Source: Clostridia bacterium (lineage in GTDB: Bacteria > Bacillota_A > Clostridia > Christensenellales > Aristaeellaceae). Taken from it: 33,472 nucleotides of DNA. Every line of letters begins with the position of its first letter. The stretch's first letter is position 1. The notes under the pieces were generated by a model. The model was not told the origin of the DNA and searched no databases. It saw only the letters and a program-made list of their open reading frames with translations. The stretch lies in assembly GCA_017399225.1 (NCBI GenBank), contig JAFQEB010000090.1, positions 1 to 33,472 on the forward strand, read 5' to 3'. The translations under genes were made by a program, and so were the position numbers. This document shows positions 15,404-22,733 of the stretch, in pieces.

Positions 15404-16939
15404 GTGACCATCTACGGTCTGGATATCGGCAACGCCTTTGCCTATGCCTCCGTCCTTGAGGTGGATCCCCGCAACCCCGGGGACGAGCACAAGGATCCCC
15501 TGCCCATGCTGCCGGGCGCGCTGAGCAACACCGGCATCCCCACCGACGCTTACATCTCCCCCGAGGGCGTCATCACCATCGGTCAGGGTCGTTCCCGCCC
15601 GGCGGGTGCGCCGCCCTTCAAGAAGGGCCTGTGCGGCGTGGTGCGCGCGGTGAAAACCATCCTCCTGCAGGATGAGGTCGTCTGCCGCCTGCCCCGCAAG
15701 CTCCAGGTCACAGTCAAAACAGGCGATATCTACGCCGCCATCATCCGGGAGACCGTGACTGTCGCCAACGAGCATCGCCGCGAGATCGGCCTCATGCCCA
15801 TTTATGATATCATGCTGGCCGTGCCCTCCACCTTTGCGGATCCCGAGACGAGCAAGCAGCTCATCTCCAAGGTACACGCCTGCGTGGAGAGCATCGAGCT
15901 CGACGGACGCCGCCTGACCCTGCACGGCACCATCCCCGAGCCCGCCGCCGTGGCGCTGGACTACCTGCACTACCGCAAGTTCATGGTGCCCCCGGCTGAG
16001 CGCCCCGCCGGAGACGAATTCACCGTCGCCGTCTACGATATCGGCCAGGGCACCTTCGACACCTCGCTGACCCGCATCAACACCGCCCAGGGTTCCTATG
16101 AGCTGCTGCGCCATGTGGGCGCGCCCATCGGCGGCAAGGATCTGGACAACACGCTGCGGGAGTACTTCCTCGCCCAGCTCCGCCGGGAGCTGCAGGACGA
16201 TCCCCAGACCTTCCAGAACGTACAGAGCAGCGACCGCCTGTACGTCACCGCCAACGAGGTCAAGAGCGAGCTGAGCGCCACGGACGAGGTGGAGCGCGAA
16301 TACCTGCTGCCCACCGGCGATTCCGTCTCCCTGACAGTGACCCGCGAGGCCTTTGAGCAGATGATCGCCAGCTACATCGAGCAGACGCTGGAAATGGTGC
16401 AGGAGCTGCTGGATTACGCCGAAGACAAGGGCGTGAAGGTGGACTGCATCGTCCTCTCCGGCGGCTGCAGCCAGATCCCCTTCGTGGTGGATATGGTACG
16501 GGAGCTGGCGGATGAATACGGCCTGCGCATCGATCGCTACCGCCCCAGCCAGGCAGTCTCCTTCGGTGCGGCGCGCCATGCCTGGAAGCCCGAAACGCTG
16601 GAAAAGTACACCGGCTATGACTACAGCATCCGCCTGGAGGAGGCCGGCAATCTCCATGGCCGCCTGCTGCCGGTGATCCCCTTCAACTCCAAGCTGCCCT
16701 TCACCACCCCGCCCATCACGCTCAGCTATCAGCATATGGGCGTCTACTGGATCTGCCGCACGCTGGACAAGGCTGACCTGATCAACGGCACGCCCCTGTG
16801 GAACTACCGCGTGCTGCGGAAGATGAAGGTCAACATCCTCCCCGGAGAGCAGTTCAAGGCTGTCTTCACCATGGATGAGGAATACATGCTGCACATCGAA
16901 TGCCGCCGGATGAACGGCGAATTGCTGCTGAAGCTGTAA
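15404..16939 (+). CDS. divergent Hsp70-fold ATPase, second of two
   Basis: 511 residues, distantly related to the protein encoded just upstream. Motifs: YGLDIGNAFAYASV in place of GIDLGTTNS, EPAAVALDYLHY, DIGQGTFD (about 211-218, Gln replacing one glycine of the phosphate loop), GGKDLDN, LSGGCSQIPFV (about 352) and SQAVSFGAARHAW. The C-terminal 115 residues contain PVIPFNSKLPF, reminiscent of the first strands of a DnaK beta sandwich, without a lid. It could be a regulatory or weakly hydrolysing partner of the first ATPase. GTG start at 15404, AAAGGAGG ten bases upstream, 23 bases after the previous stop. Confidence 0.85.
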   Translation: MTIYGLDIGNAFAYASVLEVDPRNPGDEHKDPLPMLPGALSNTGIPTDAYISPEGVITIGQGRSRPAGAPPFKKGLCGVVRAVKTILLQDEVVCRLPRKLQVTVKTGDIYAAIIRETVTVANEHRREIGLMPIYDIMLAVPSTFADPETSKQLISKVHACVESIELDGRRLTLHGTIPEPAAVALDYLHYRKFMVPPAERPAGDEFTVAVYDIGQGTFDTSLTRINTAQGSYELLRHVGAPIGGKDLDNTLREYFLAQLRRELQDDPQTFQNVQSSDRLYVTANEVKSELSATDEVEREYLLPTGDSVSLTVTREAFEQMIASYIEQTLEMVQELLDYAEDKGVKVDCIVLSGGCSQIPFVVDMVRELADEYGLRIDRYRPSQAVSFGAARHAWKPETLEKYTGYDYSIRLEEAGNLHGRLLPVIPFNSKLPFTTPPITLSYQHMGVYWICRTLDKADLINGTPLWNYRVLRKMKVNILPGEQFKAVFTMDEEYMLHIECRRMNGELLLKL

Positions 16940-16963
16940 GCCGCAGGAAAGGAGAACCCCAAC

Positions 16964-18586
16964 ATGGCACAGGATCAGGAATTCCGCACCTATCAGCTGT
17001 ACCAGCGCTATCACAAGCTGGTCTACAACACCCGGGATAATCAGACCTACATGCACTTCGGCAATGTGGCCCGCGCCGGCCTCAACCCCACTGAGGTGCT
17101 GATCAGCTACATCAAGAGCATGATCGAGGATATCATCAAGGACATCAACAGCCTGGGCGACTGCTGGCTGCTTCGCGCAGCTGCGGACAGGCTGCTGCCC
17201 ACCGTGCATGTGCTGGATTACAGCGCCATCATGTATGTGTACGACAGCATCTTCAACCCCTCCCAGCGGCCCCGGCTGGATACCCGCTCCGTGCCCTACA
17301 CGGCTTCCCTGACCGGCACGCCCGGCGGCCTGCTGTACCGCGACCCCCGTACCTTCGAGTTCTCGCTGGACAACCGCACCGGCAGCTCGCTGGGCGTCAT
17401 CTGCACCAGCCTGCTGGCCTATGCCCAGAGCCGCAGCCTGCAGCATCAGCTGACCGCCTTTGAGCATGAGCGCAACACCCTGAACAGCCAGATCAACCAC
17501 CTCAAGGACGAGGCGCTGGGGCTGCAGCATGAGCTGCAGGCTGCCCGGGCCGCCCTGACCAACCAGGCCAGCGCCGCCTTTGAAGCGGAGCGGCAGCGGC
17601 TGCTCCAGGCCGCACAGCAGGAGGCTCAGGCACTCCTGGACAGCGCCAGCGCCGCCAAGGCCGAAGCCGAGGCTGACCGTGCCGTCGCAGCCCGGGAGCG
17701 CGCCGCCCTGGCCGATGAACTGGAGGCCATGCGCCACCAGCACGCCCAGAGCCTTCAGACCGAAATGGCCGCCCATCAGAAGCGGCTGGGCGACGAGGAA
17801 GCCGCCATGCGCCGCCGCCTGACCGAGGACGTGCGCCGTGAGAGCGCGCTGGTGCAGGAGGAGCTCCGCAGGGAGCTGGACAGCTGCACCGACGCGGAGG
17901 AGTACATCAACGTCCGCAACGCCATGTGCGAAACCGCCAACCGGATGCAGAGCGCCATGACGATGAAGCTGGAGCAGTCCGTGGGCGCCTTCGGACAGAC
18001 GAAGGACTCGATGCTCCGGGAGCTGGAGAGCGTCAAGGGTGCGATCGCCCAGCAGCTGGACGATTTCATCGGCCGCTTCAACATGCTTCGCATTGACGTG
18101 GCCCGCAGCATGGATGAATCCGCTGCCGCCGTCAGCGCCACCAAGGGCGAGATGATGCAGGATATGCAGCAGTGGCGCAGCCGCCTCTTCAAGCAGGACG
18201 CTGGCCGCCTGACCAACGTCTATGCCAGCCTGTACACCTACGCCAACCGCAAGCTGGCGCAGGACGTGACCCAGCTGCTGATCAGCCTGGATCCGCAGAA
18301 GGACGAGAAGATCGTCTCCGTCCTCAAGGGAATGCAGCAGAAGTGCGCCAGCCTGCTGGTCAGCATGGAGGCTGCCATGCGCGACCTGGGCATGGTGGTG
18401 TTCATCCCCCAGGCGGATGAAGGCTTTGACGACACCATGCACCGCGCCCTCAACGAGGAGCTGCTGAACGACGACACCAGCACCAACATCATCCGCAGCT
18501 GCAGCGTGCCCGGCGTGCGCATGGCCGGCGAGGATGGCCCGGTGATCAAGAAGGCCGAAGTCTTCCTCGCGGAGGAAACCGCCTGA
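16964..18586 (+). CDS. coiled-coil protein with GrpE-like C-terminal domain
   Basis: 540 residues. Residues 1-155 form an unrecognised globular domain (EFRTYQLYQRYHKLVY, then GDCWLLRAAADRLLP). Residues 160-305 are Ala/Gln/Glu/Arg-rich heptad coiled coil. After a helical stretch (300-460), the last 75 residues read MRDLGMVVFIPQADEGFDD, a short MHRAL helix, SCSVPGVRM and KKAEVFLAEE, the order of elements in the GrpE beta domain that opens the Hsp70 nucleotide pocket. GrpE itself is about 190 residues. Its place directly after two Hsp70-like genes supports a dedicated nucleotide-exchange factor. ATG at 16964, AAGGAG eight bases upstream. The GrpE link is my own reading of a weak similarity. Confidence 0.72.
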   Translation: MAQDQEFRTYQLYQRYHKLVYNTRDNQTYMHFGNVARAGLNPTEVLISYIKSMIEDIIKDINSLGDCWLLRAAADRLLPTVHVLDYSAIMYVYDSIFNPSQRPRLDTRSVPYTASLTGTPGGLLYRDPRTFEFSLDNRTGSSLGVICTSLLAYAQSRSLQHQLTAFEHERNTLNSQINHLKDEALGLQHELQAARAALTNQASAAFEAERQRLLQAAQQEAQALLDSASAAKAEAEADRAVAARERAALADELEAMRHQHAQSLQTEMAAHQKRLGDEEAAMRRRLTEDVRRESALVQEELRRELDSCTDAEEYINVRNAMCETANRMQSAMTMKLEQSVGAFGQTKDSMLRELESVKGAIAQQLDDFIGRFNMLRIDVARSMDESAAAVSATKGEMMQDMQQWRSRLFKQDAGRLTNVYASLYTYANRKLAQDVTQLLISLDPQKDEKIVSVLKGMQQKCASLLVSMEAAMRDLGMVVFIPQADEGFDDTMHRALNEELLNDDTSTNIIRSCSVPGVRMAGEDGPVIKKAEVFLAEETA

Positions 18587-18621
18587 CCCTCATGCAATGC
18601 TGACCTGAAGGAGGCTCCCCT

Positions 18622-19659
18622 GTGGAAAAGCGTGTCATCTGCCCGGCCTGCGGCGCCGCTATGAAGGATCCTGAGCGCTGCGGAAGCTGCGGCCTTTCCC
18701 CTGCGGAGATCGCCTGCTTTGCCGATCAGACCGCCCTGGCCCTCTGGAAGGCGATCTACGTTCCGCCCAAGCCCACGGCGGACAAGCTGCTGATCCTCAG
18801 CCAGAGCAAGCTGGCAGTGCTCAACCCGCGCACCCATGCGCTGACGCTCTTTAACCAGTTTGAGCGTATGCTGACGATGGACGGCGTGCGTCAGTTCAGC
18901 ATGTCAGCCGCCCACTGGGCCGCGCTGATGCTGGATGGCCATGTGGATGCCGAGGGGGACGACACCTATCAGCAATGTGCCGTGAAGGATCTGGCGGAGG
19001 TGAGCTTCGTCCATGCAGCGGACGCCTGCACCCTGCTGGTACAGGCGGGCCGGGTGATCGTGCGCGGCTACTGCATCTTTGAGAAGGCCCTGAGCGCCTG
19101 GACGGACATCGTTCAGGTCGTCATGGGCGAAAAGCACGCCGCGGGTCTCAAAAAGGACGGCAGCGTCATCATCGCCGCCGCCGACAGTGCCCCCCAGGCC
19201 CTGCGGGCACACCCGCTGTCCGCACCGCAGGGGGACTACATCCGCACCTACCGGGCGCCGGATACCTGGCGGGACGTGATCGCCCTTGAAGCCGGGGATA
19301 ACTACATTCTCGGCCTGACCCGGGACGGCCGGGCGCTGGCCCTGGGCGAAAGCAGCGGAGAGCCCCTCTCTCTGGACTGGAAAGAGCCCATCGTCAGTAT
19401 CGCCGCGGCGAAGGATCACGCCCTGGGGCTGACCGCCGGCGGCACGCTGCTGATCGCAGGCAAGACCCGTGCCCGCTCCCGCTTCGGCGGCAACCTGGCC
19501 GCTGCCGTAGAGGGCTGGAACCAGCTGCGCGCCATCGGGGCCAGCGGCGGCGTTGCTGCTGCCGTCACCGCCCAGGGCGAGCTGCGCCTGGCCGGACGGC
19601 CCGCCTATGCAGCACTCCCCTCCTCCCCCGACTGGGACAGCAGACTGCTGGACAGCTGA
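18622..19659 (+). CDS. zinc-ribbon protein with RCC1-like repeats
   Basis: 345 residues. The N-terminus has two cysteine pairs (C7, C10 and C20, C23: CPACG, then CGSCG), a zinc ribbon. From about residue 130 there are recurring blocks of the RCC1/BNR kind, for example HAAGLKKDGSVIIAA, YILGLTRDGRALALGE, HALGLTAGGTLLIAGK and AAVTAQGELRLAGR, spaced 40-60 residues apart, expected to fold as part of a beta propeller. No enzyme motif is seen, so an adaptor or client-recognition role in the Hsp70-like system is plausible. GTG start at 18622, GAAGGAGG eight bases upstream, 35 bases after the coiled-coil gene. Last gene before a strong terminator. Confidence 0.78.
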   Translation: MEKRVICPACGAAMKDPERCGSCGLSPAEIACFADQTALALWKAIYVPPKPTADKLLILSQSKLAVLNPRTHALTLFNQFERMLTMDGVRQFSMSAAHWAALMLDGHVDAEGDDTYQQCAVKDLAEVSFVHAADACTLLVQAGRVIVRGYCIFEKALSAWTDIVQVVMGEKHAAGLKKDGSVIIAAADSAPQALRAHPLSAPQGDYIRTYRAPDTWRDVIALEAGDNYILGLTRDGRALALGESSGEPLSLDWKEPIVSIAAAKDHALGLTAGGTLLIAGKTRARSRFGGNLAAAVEGWNQLRAIGASGGVAAAVTAQGELRLAGRPAYAALPSSPDWDSRLLDS

Positions 19660-19751
19660 ATATGCAAAGCGCCGCGCATGTCGCCGATTTTCGAACTAAA
19701 GTCGAAGGGCTTGCGAGCCCTCTGACACCTCCCGGGGGTTGTCGATGGTCT

Positions 19752-19792
19752 GAGTGCCGTGGACGCACACGTCCACGGCGCTCATTTTGTTT
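19752..19792 (+). terminator. terminator of the Hsp70-like operon
   Basis: GAGTGCCGTGGAC (19752-19764) pairs with GTCCACGGCGCTC (19771-19783), one wobble, six-base loop, then ATTTTGTTT. The last bases touch the stop codon of the convergent isomerase gene. A smaller stem (GGCTTGCGAGCC) lies upstream near 19709. Confidence 0.8.
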
Positions 19793-20540
19793 ACTCGAAC
19801 CCGCAGCTGGTCAGGTACCGATAGCTGCGGCGGAAGCACTCAATGGGGTCTTCGCCGTTGCAGTCGTCCTGCTCCACCAGCAGGAACTTCGTGCCGGCGG
19901 TTTCTGCTTTCTCAAACACCCGGTCGAAGTTGATATTGCCCTCGCCGACGACAGCCATCTTCCGGCCATAGGCAAAGTCCTTGAGGTGGATGACCGGTAC
20001 CCGGCCCGCCAGCCTTTCGATCCACCGGGCCGGATCGCCGCCGCCCGCCTGGATCCAGAAGGTATCCAGGGTGAAGCCCATATCCTCCGCCGGGATGACC
20101 TCCGCCAGCCGCTCGAGGATGATCTGCTTGCCGTCAGGGGTACGCTTGAATTCCTGGTCGTGGTTGTGGTACATGAAGTACCGTCCGCCCTCGCGGATCT
20201 GCCGGGCGATGGCCGGGTAGGTCGCCATGAAGGCCTCATAAGTATCCGTCTCATTGAAGGCATACCAGCCCAGGCCGATGTTCTCGCAGCCAAAGGTATG
20301 GTGGTCGGCGATGACCTGCTCCAGCTCGCCCGTCAGGCGGGGCACAGGGATGTGGGTCAGCACGCAGTTCAGGCCGTTCATGTCCAGCTGCTCCTTGAGC
20401 CACATGGCGTCGTAAGGGCAGGTGCCGGAGATCTGCACGGTCTTGTAGCCGATGTCCGCCACCTTGCGCAGGGTCAGGGCGAAGTCATCGAGCATCTGGC
20501 ACTGGTTACGGACGGTGAAGAATTGTGCGCCGATCTGCAT
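19791..20540 (-). CDS. sugar phosphate isomerase/epimerase, TIM barrel (AP endonuclease 2 fold)
   Basis: 249 residues, typical for the xylose-isomerase-like TIM barrel family. MQIGAQFFTVR opens the first strand; YFMYHNHDQEF, FTLDTFWIQAGG and VIHLKDFA are the metal-binding strands (His, Asp, His), and FLLVEQDD provides the last acidic ligand. Relatives isomerise or epimerise sugars or inositols; the substrate is unknown. AAAGGAGG lies nine bases before the ATG at 20540. Only 14 bases separate it from the unknown gene upstream, so the two are co-transcribed. Confidence 0.87.
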   Translation of the reverse strand: MQIGAQFFTVRNQCQMLDDFALTLRKVADIGYKTVQISGTCPYDAMWLKEQLDMNGLNCVLTHIPVPRLTGELEQVIADHHTFGCENIGLGWYAFNETDTYEAFMATYPAIARQIREGGRYFMYHNHDQEFKRTPDGKQIILERLAEVIPAEDMGFTLDTFWIQAGGGDPARWIERLAGRVPVIHLKDFAYGRKMAVVGEGNINFDRVFEKAETAGTKFLLVEQDDCNGEDPIECFRRSYRYLTSCGFE

Positions 20541-20554
20541 GGTATGGGCCTCCT

Positions 20555-21796
20555 TTATTCGGGCTGTTCGAATGTCTCGTCACGCAGATAGCCGTCGAGC
20601 CAGCTGCTATACTCATTCAGCTGCAGGGGAACCCGCGGCAGCTTGCACATGATACCACCATCCGGATTCTCCATGGGAAGGACATAGACCTCGGTTATTT
20701 CAGTTCGATGTCTGCTGAATTGACGCAGTTCCTCAAAATAGTCCAGAATGCGGCTGAAATTCTCAGGCCCATCAACAACTGGCATCGCCGGGGGTAATTC
20801 TTTGATTCTGCCGCCAGCAAAGGCAAGGGTCAATATGTAGCTTGTGGAAGAATAATGGCCGAAAGCCCGCATGGACTGCGCCGCTGGCGATTCCAGGTTC
20901 GCGCCTCTGAATATAGGTGCATCCGGGAAATTGGCAACCCAGCCTTTTTTCCCATCGTCAAAGACCACACGTTTCGGTACAACTTTACACTCGTAAGCTT
21001 CAGGTGCAGTATCAGTAACGGAGTTCCTTAGCCAGATGCAGCACGCTTCCCAATCCTCGGCGTCATAACCATCTGCTCGCAGTTCAACACGGATTCCCCG
21101 TCCAGCGCCTCCGATTGTATCCACTACAATGCTTGATGGATTGTACGAGGTGACCGTATGTCTGTCGCCGCTAAACGCCGGCGGCGCATCCTCCGGCATC
21201 AGGAAGGGAACACGCTCCTGCCCCGGCGGGTCAAACGCCAGCACCGCAAAGGGCTCTGCGTCCTCGTCCACGAACAGTGCCTCCGGCGTGTAGCCGAAGA
21301 GCGCGGCCATCTCCTGCGCGGCCTCCTCGGAGAAGACACGCTCCTCATCATCCACCGCGAGGATGCGACGGAACTCCGCCCGGGCCGCCTCGTCCGGCAG
21401 CAGCGCGTCGAACACGGACAGATCATCGCTGTCCGTCATTGCCTCATCCTCTTCGTCAATGAAGCCCACATGGACATGCTGCACGGCTTTTCCGTCCGTC
21501 GCGCCGATGTACAGGAAGTCGCTATCGAAGTTCATGAAATACAGGATGGCCGTGTGCATTTCCTCCGCCAGCTTGCGCAGAAACTCCATCTGCCCGTCGA
21601 GGCTCTCCGGCATTTCCAGCGCGATGGTCATCCACGCGCTCTTTTTGTCATGGTGCAGGGGCAGCACCAGAGAGGCGTCCGCTGCATTGCATACCTTGCG
21701 GTAGCCGAGGTTTTCAAGTCCTTCGCGGATCGCCTTGCGGGTCGCGGGCGCCGTACCGGTCTTCTTCACCAGCGCGGCAGAAAATGTGTAGCCCAT
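20555..21796 (-). CDS. conserved-looking protein of unknown function
   Basis: 413 residues; I do not recognise the family. No membrane segment or signal peptide is visible. The first 130 residues (GYTFSAALVKKTGT, WMTIALEMPESL) form a compact alpha/beta stretch, followed by an acidic region (FIDEEDEAMTDSDD) and a C-terminal half rich in beta strands (GRGIRVELRADGYDAEDW, GWVANFPDAPIFRGANLESP). The acidic composition suggests a soluble cytoplasmic protein. ATG 21796 is preferred because GGAGG lies six bases upstream; the frame is open to 21940 but overlaps the ATPase gene. It sits between an ATPase and an isomerase gene on the same strand, which does not by itself tell the function. Confidence 0.65.
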   Translation of the reverse strand: MGYTFSAALVKKTGTAPATRKAIREGLENLGYRKVCNAADASLVLPLHHDKKSAWMTIALEMPESLDGQMEFLRKLAEEMHTAILYFMNFDSDFLYIGATDGKAVQHVHVGFIDEEDEAMTDSDDLSVFDALLPDEAARAEFRRILAVDDEERVFSEEAAQEMAALFGYTPEALFVDEDAEPFAVLAFDPPGQERVPFLMPEDAPPAFSGDRHTVTSYNPSSIVVDTIGGAGRGIRVELRADGYDAEDWEACCIWLRNSVTDTAPEAYECKVVPKRVVFDDGKKGWVANFPDAPIFRGANLESPAAQSMRAFGHYSSTSYILTLAFAGGRIKELPPAMPVVDGPENFSRILDYFEELRQFSRHRTEITEVYVLPMENPDGGIMCKLPRVPLQLNEYSSWLDGYLRDETFEQPE

Positions 21797-21836
21797 ATGC
21801 ACCTCCGAATACACATGCAAGTCGTCTTCATGCGGG

Positions 21837-22595
21837 TCAATCCTCCAGCAGCAGCCGCAGCATACGCTCCGGGTTCTCCAGGAAGCGCCGGGTACACTCG
21901 TAATGCTCAGTCTGCCGGTAATCAACCGCACGGATCCCATTGCCGCTCAGCTCCAGTATGGTCGCGCCCGGAAAGGCCATCAGAATGGGCGAATGGGTAG
22001 AAATAATAAACTGGGAATCATCCCGCACGAGTCTGTCGATTTCGACGATCATGTCCATCAGGCGCATGGGCGACAGCGCTGCCTCCGGTTCATCCAGGAT
22101 ATACAGCCCGCGTCCCCCAAAGCGATTGGTCAGCGCCGCCATAAAGCTTTCCCCATGGGATTGCTTGTGCAAAGAGACGCCGCCATAGCTGTCGATCACC
22201 CTGTTTCCCAGGCCGGGCTCTGCATCCATCTTTTCGATGTTGGACGCCATGTTGTAGAAGCTTTCAGCGCGGAGATAGAACCCATCCCTTGGATACCGGT
22301 ACTTCGCCAAGGCAATGCAGGAATGAAGCTCCGAGTGGGAGGCGAATGTCGTAAAGTTGAAGTTCCGAGTGCCTCCTTCAGGATTGAAGCCAAAGTTGAC
22401 GGCGATCGCCTCCAGCAGCGTTGACTTACCCGCCCCGTTTTCGCCAACAAGGAAGGTCACAGGCGAGTCAAACTTCAGCTCCTTGCGTTCCATCAACCAG
22501 CGCACGACCGGCAAGTCATTGAGATAGGAGTGCGCGGGCAGCGGTCGTTTCGCAAGAACGCTGCCGATATAGAGCTGGTTTTGTCTTTCCATCAT
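21837..22595 (-). CDS. AAA/ABC-type ATPase (AAA15-like)
   Basis: 252 residues. Walker A GENGAGKST at 51-59, Walker B LYILDEPEAALSP at about 165-178 and H-loop FIISTHSPILMAFP define an ABC-fold ATPase without transmembrane segments, as in the COG3910/AAA15 group. Such ATPases occur alone or with nucleases or toxins in defence islands, but no such effector domain is evident in the next gene. The ATG at 22595 (MMERQ) has AAGGGAG nine bases upstream and a canonical promoter at 22646-22674. First gene of a three-gene minus-strand group, directly beside the mobile element. Confidence 0.82.
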   Translation of the reverse strand: MMERQNQLYIGSVLAKRPLPAHSYLNDLPVVRWLMERKELKFDSPVTFLVGENGAGKSTLLEAIAVNFGFNPEGGTRNFNFTTFASHSELHSCIALAKYRYPRDGFYLRAESFYNMASNIEKMDAEPGLGNRVIDSYGGVSLHKQSHGESFMAALTNRFGGRGLYILDEPEAALSPMRLMDMIVEIDRLVRDDSQFIISTHSPILMAFPGATILELSGNGIRAVDYRQTEHYECTRRFLENPERMLRLLLED

Positions 22596-22645
22596 GGTTT
22601 TTTCTCCCTTTGATACTCGCTCATTTGCATACACTCGTTCAATAC

Positions 22646-22674
22646 ATTATAACACTGACAGACAAAACAAGCAA
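22646..22674 (-). promoter_or_regulatory. promoter for the AAA ATPase operon
   Basis: Minus-strand TTGCTT (22669-22674), 17 bases, TATAAT (22646-22651). Confidence 0.6.
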
Positions 22675-22697
22675 ACGGCTCATATAGATGTTGACAC

Positions 22698-22724
22698 AAA
22701 AAAGCGCCTGTCGATGCCAGGCGC
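22698..22724 (-). terminator. terminator downstream of the serine recombinase
   Basis: GCGCCTG (22704-22710) pairs perfectly with CAGGCGC (22718-22724), seven-base loop, followed on the minus strand by six T (22698-22703). It also marks the left edge of the mobile element. Confidence 0.75.
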
Positions 22725-22733
22725 ACAACTAAA

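Noticed and set aside
15281..18442. 1053-codon open frame on the minus strand opposite the Hsp70-like operon
   Set aside because: It is a shadow of GC-rich coding on the plus strand: composition is His/Gly/Val/Leu-rich without any family motif, and no ribosome binding site precedes it, while the plus genes have clear motifs.
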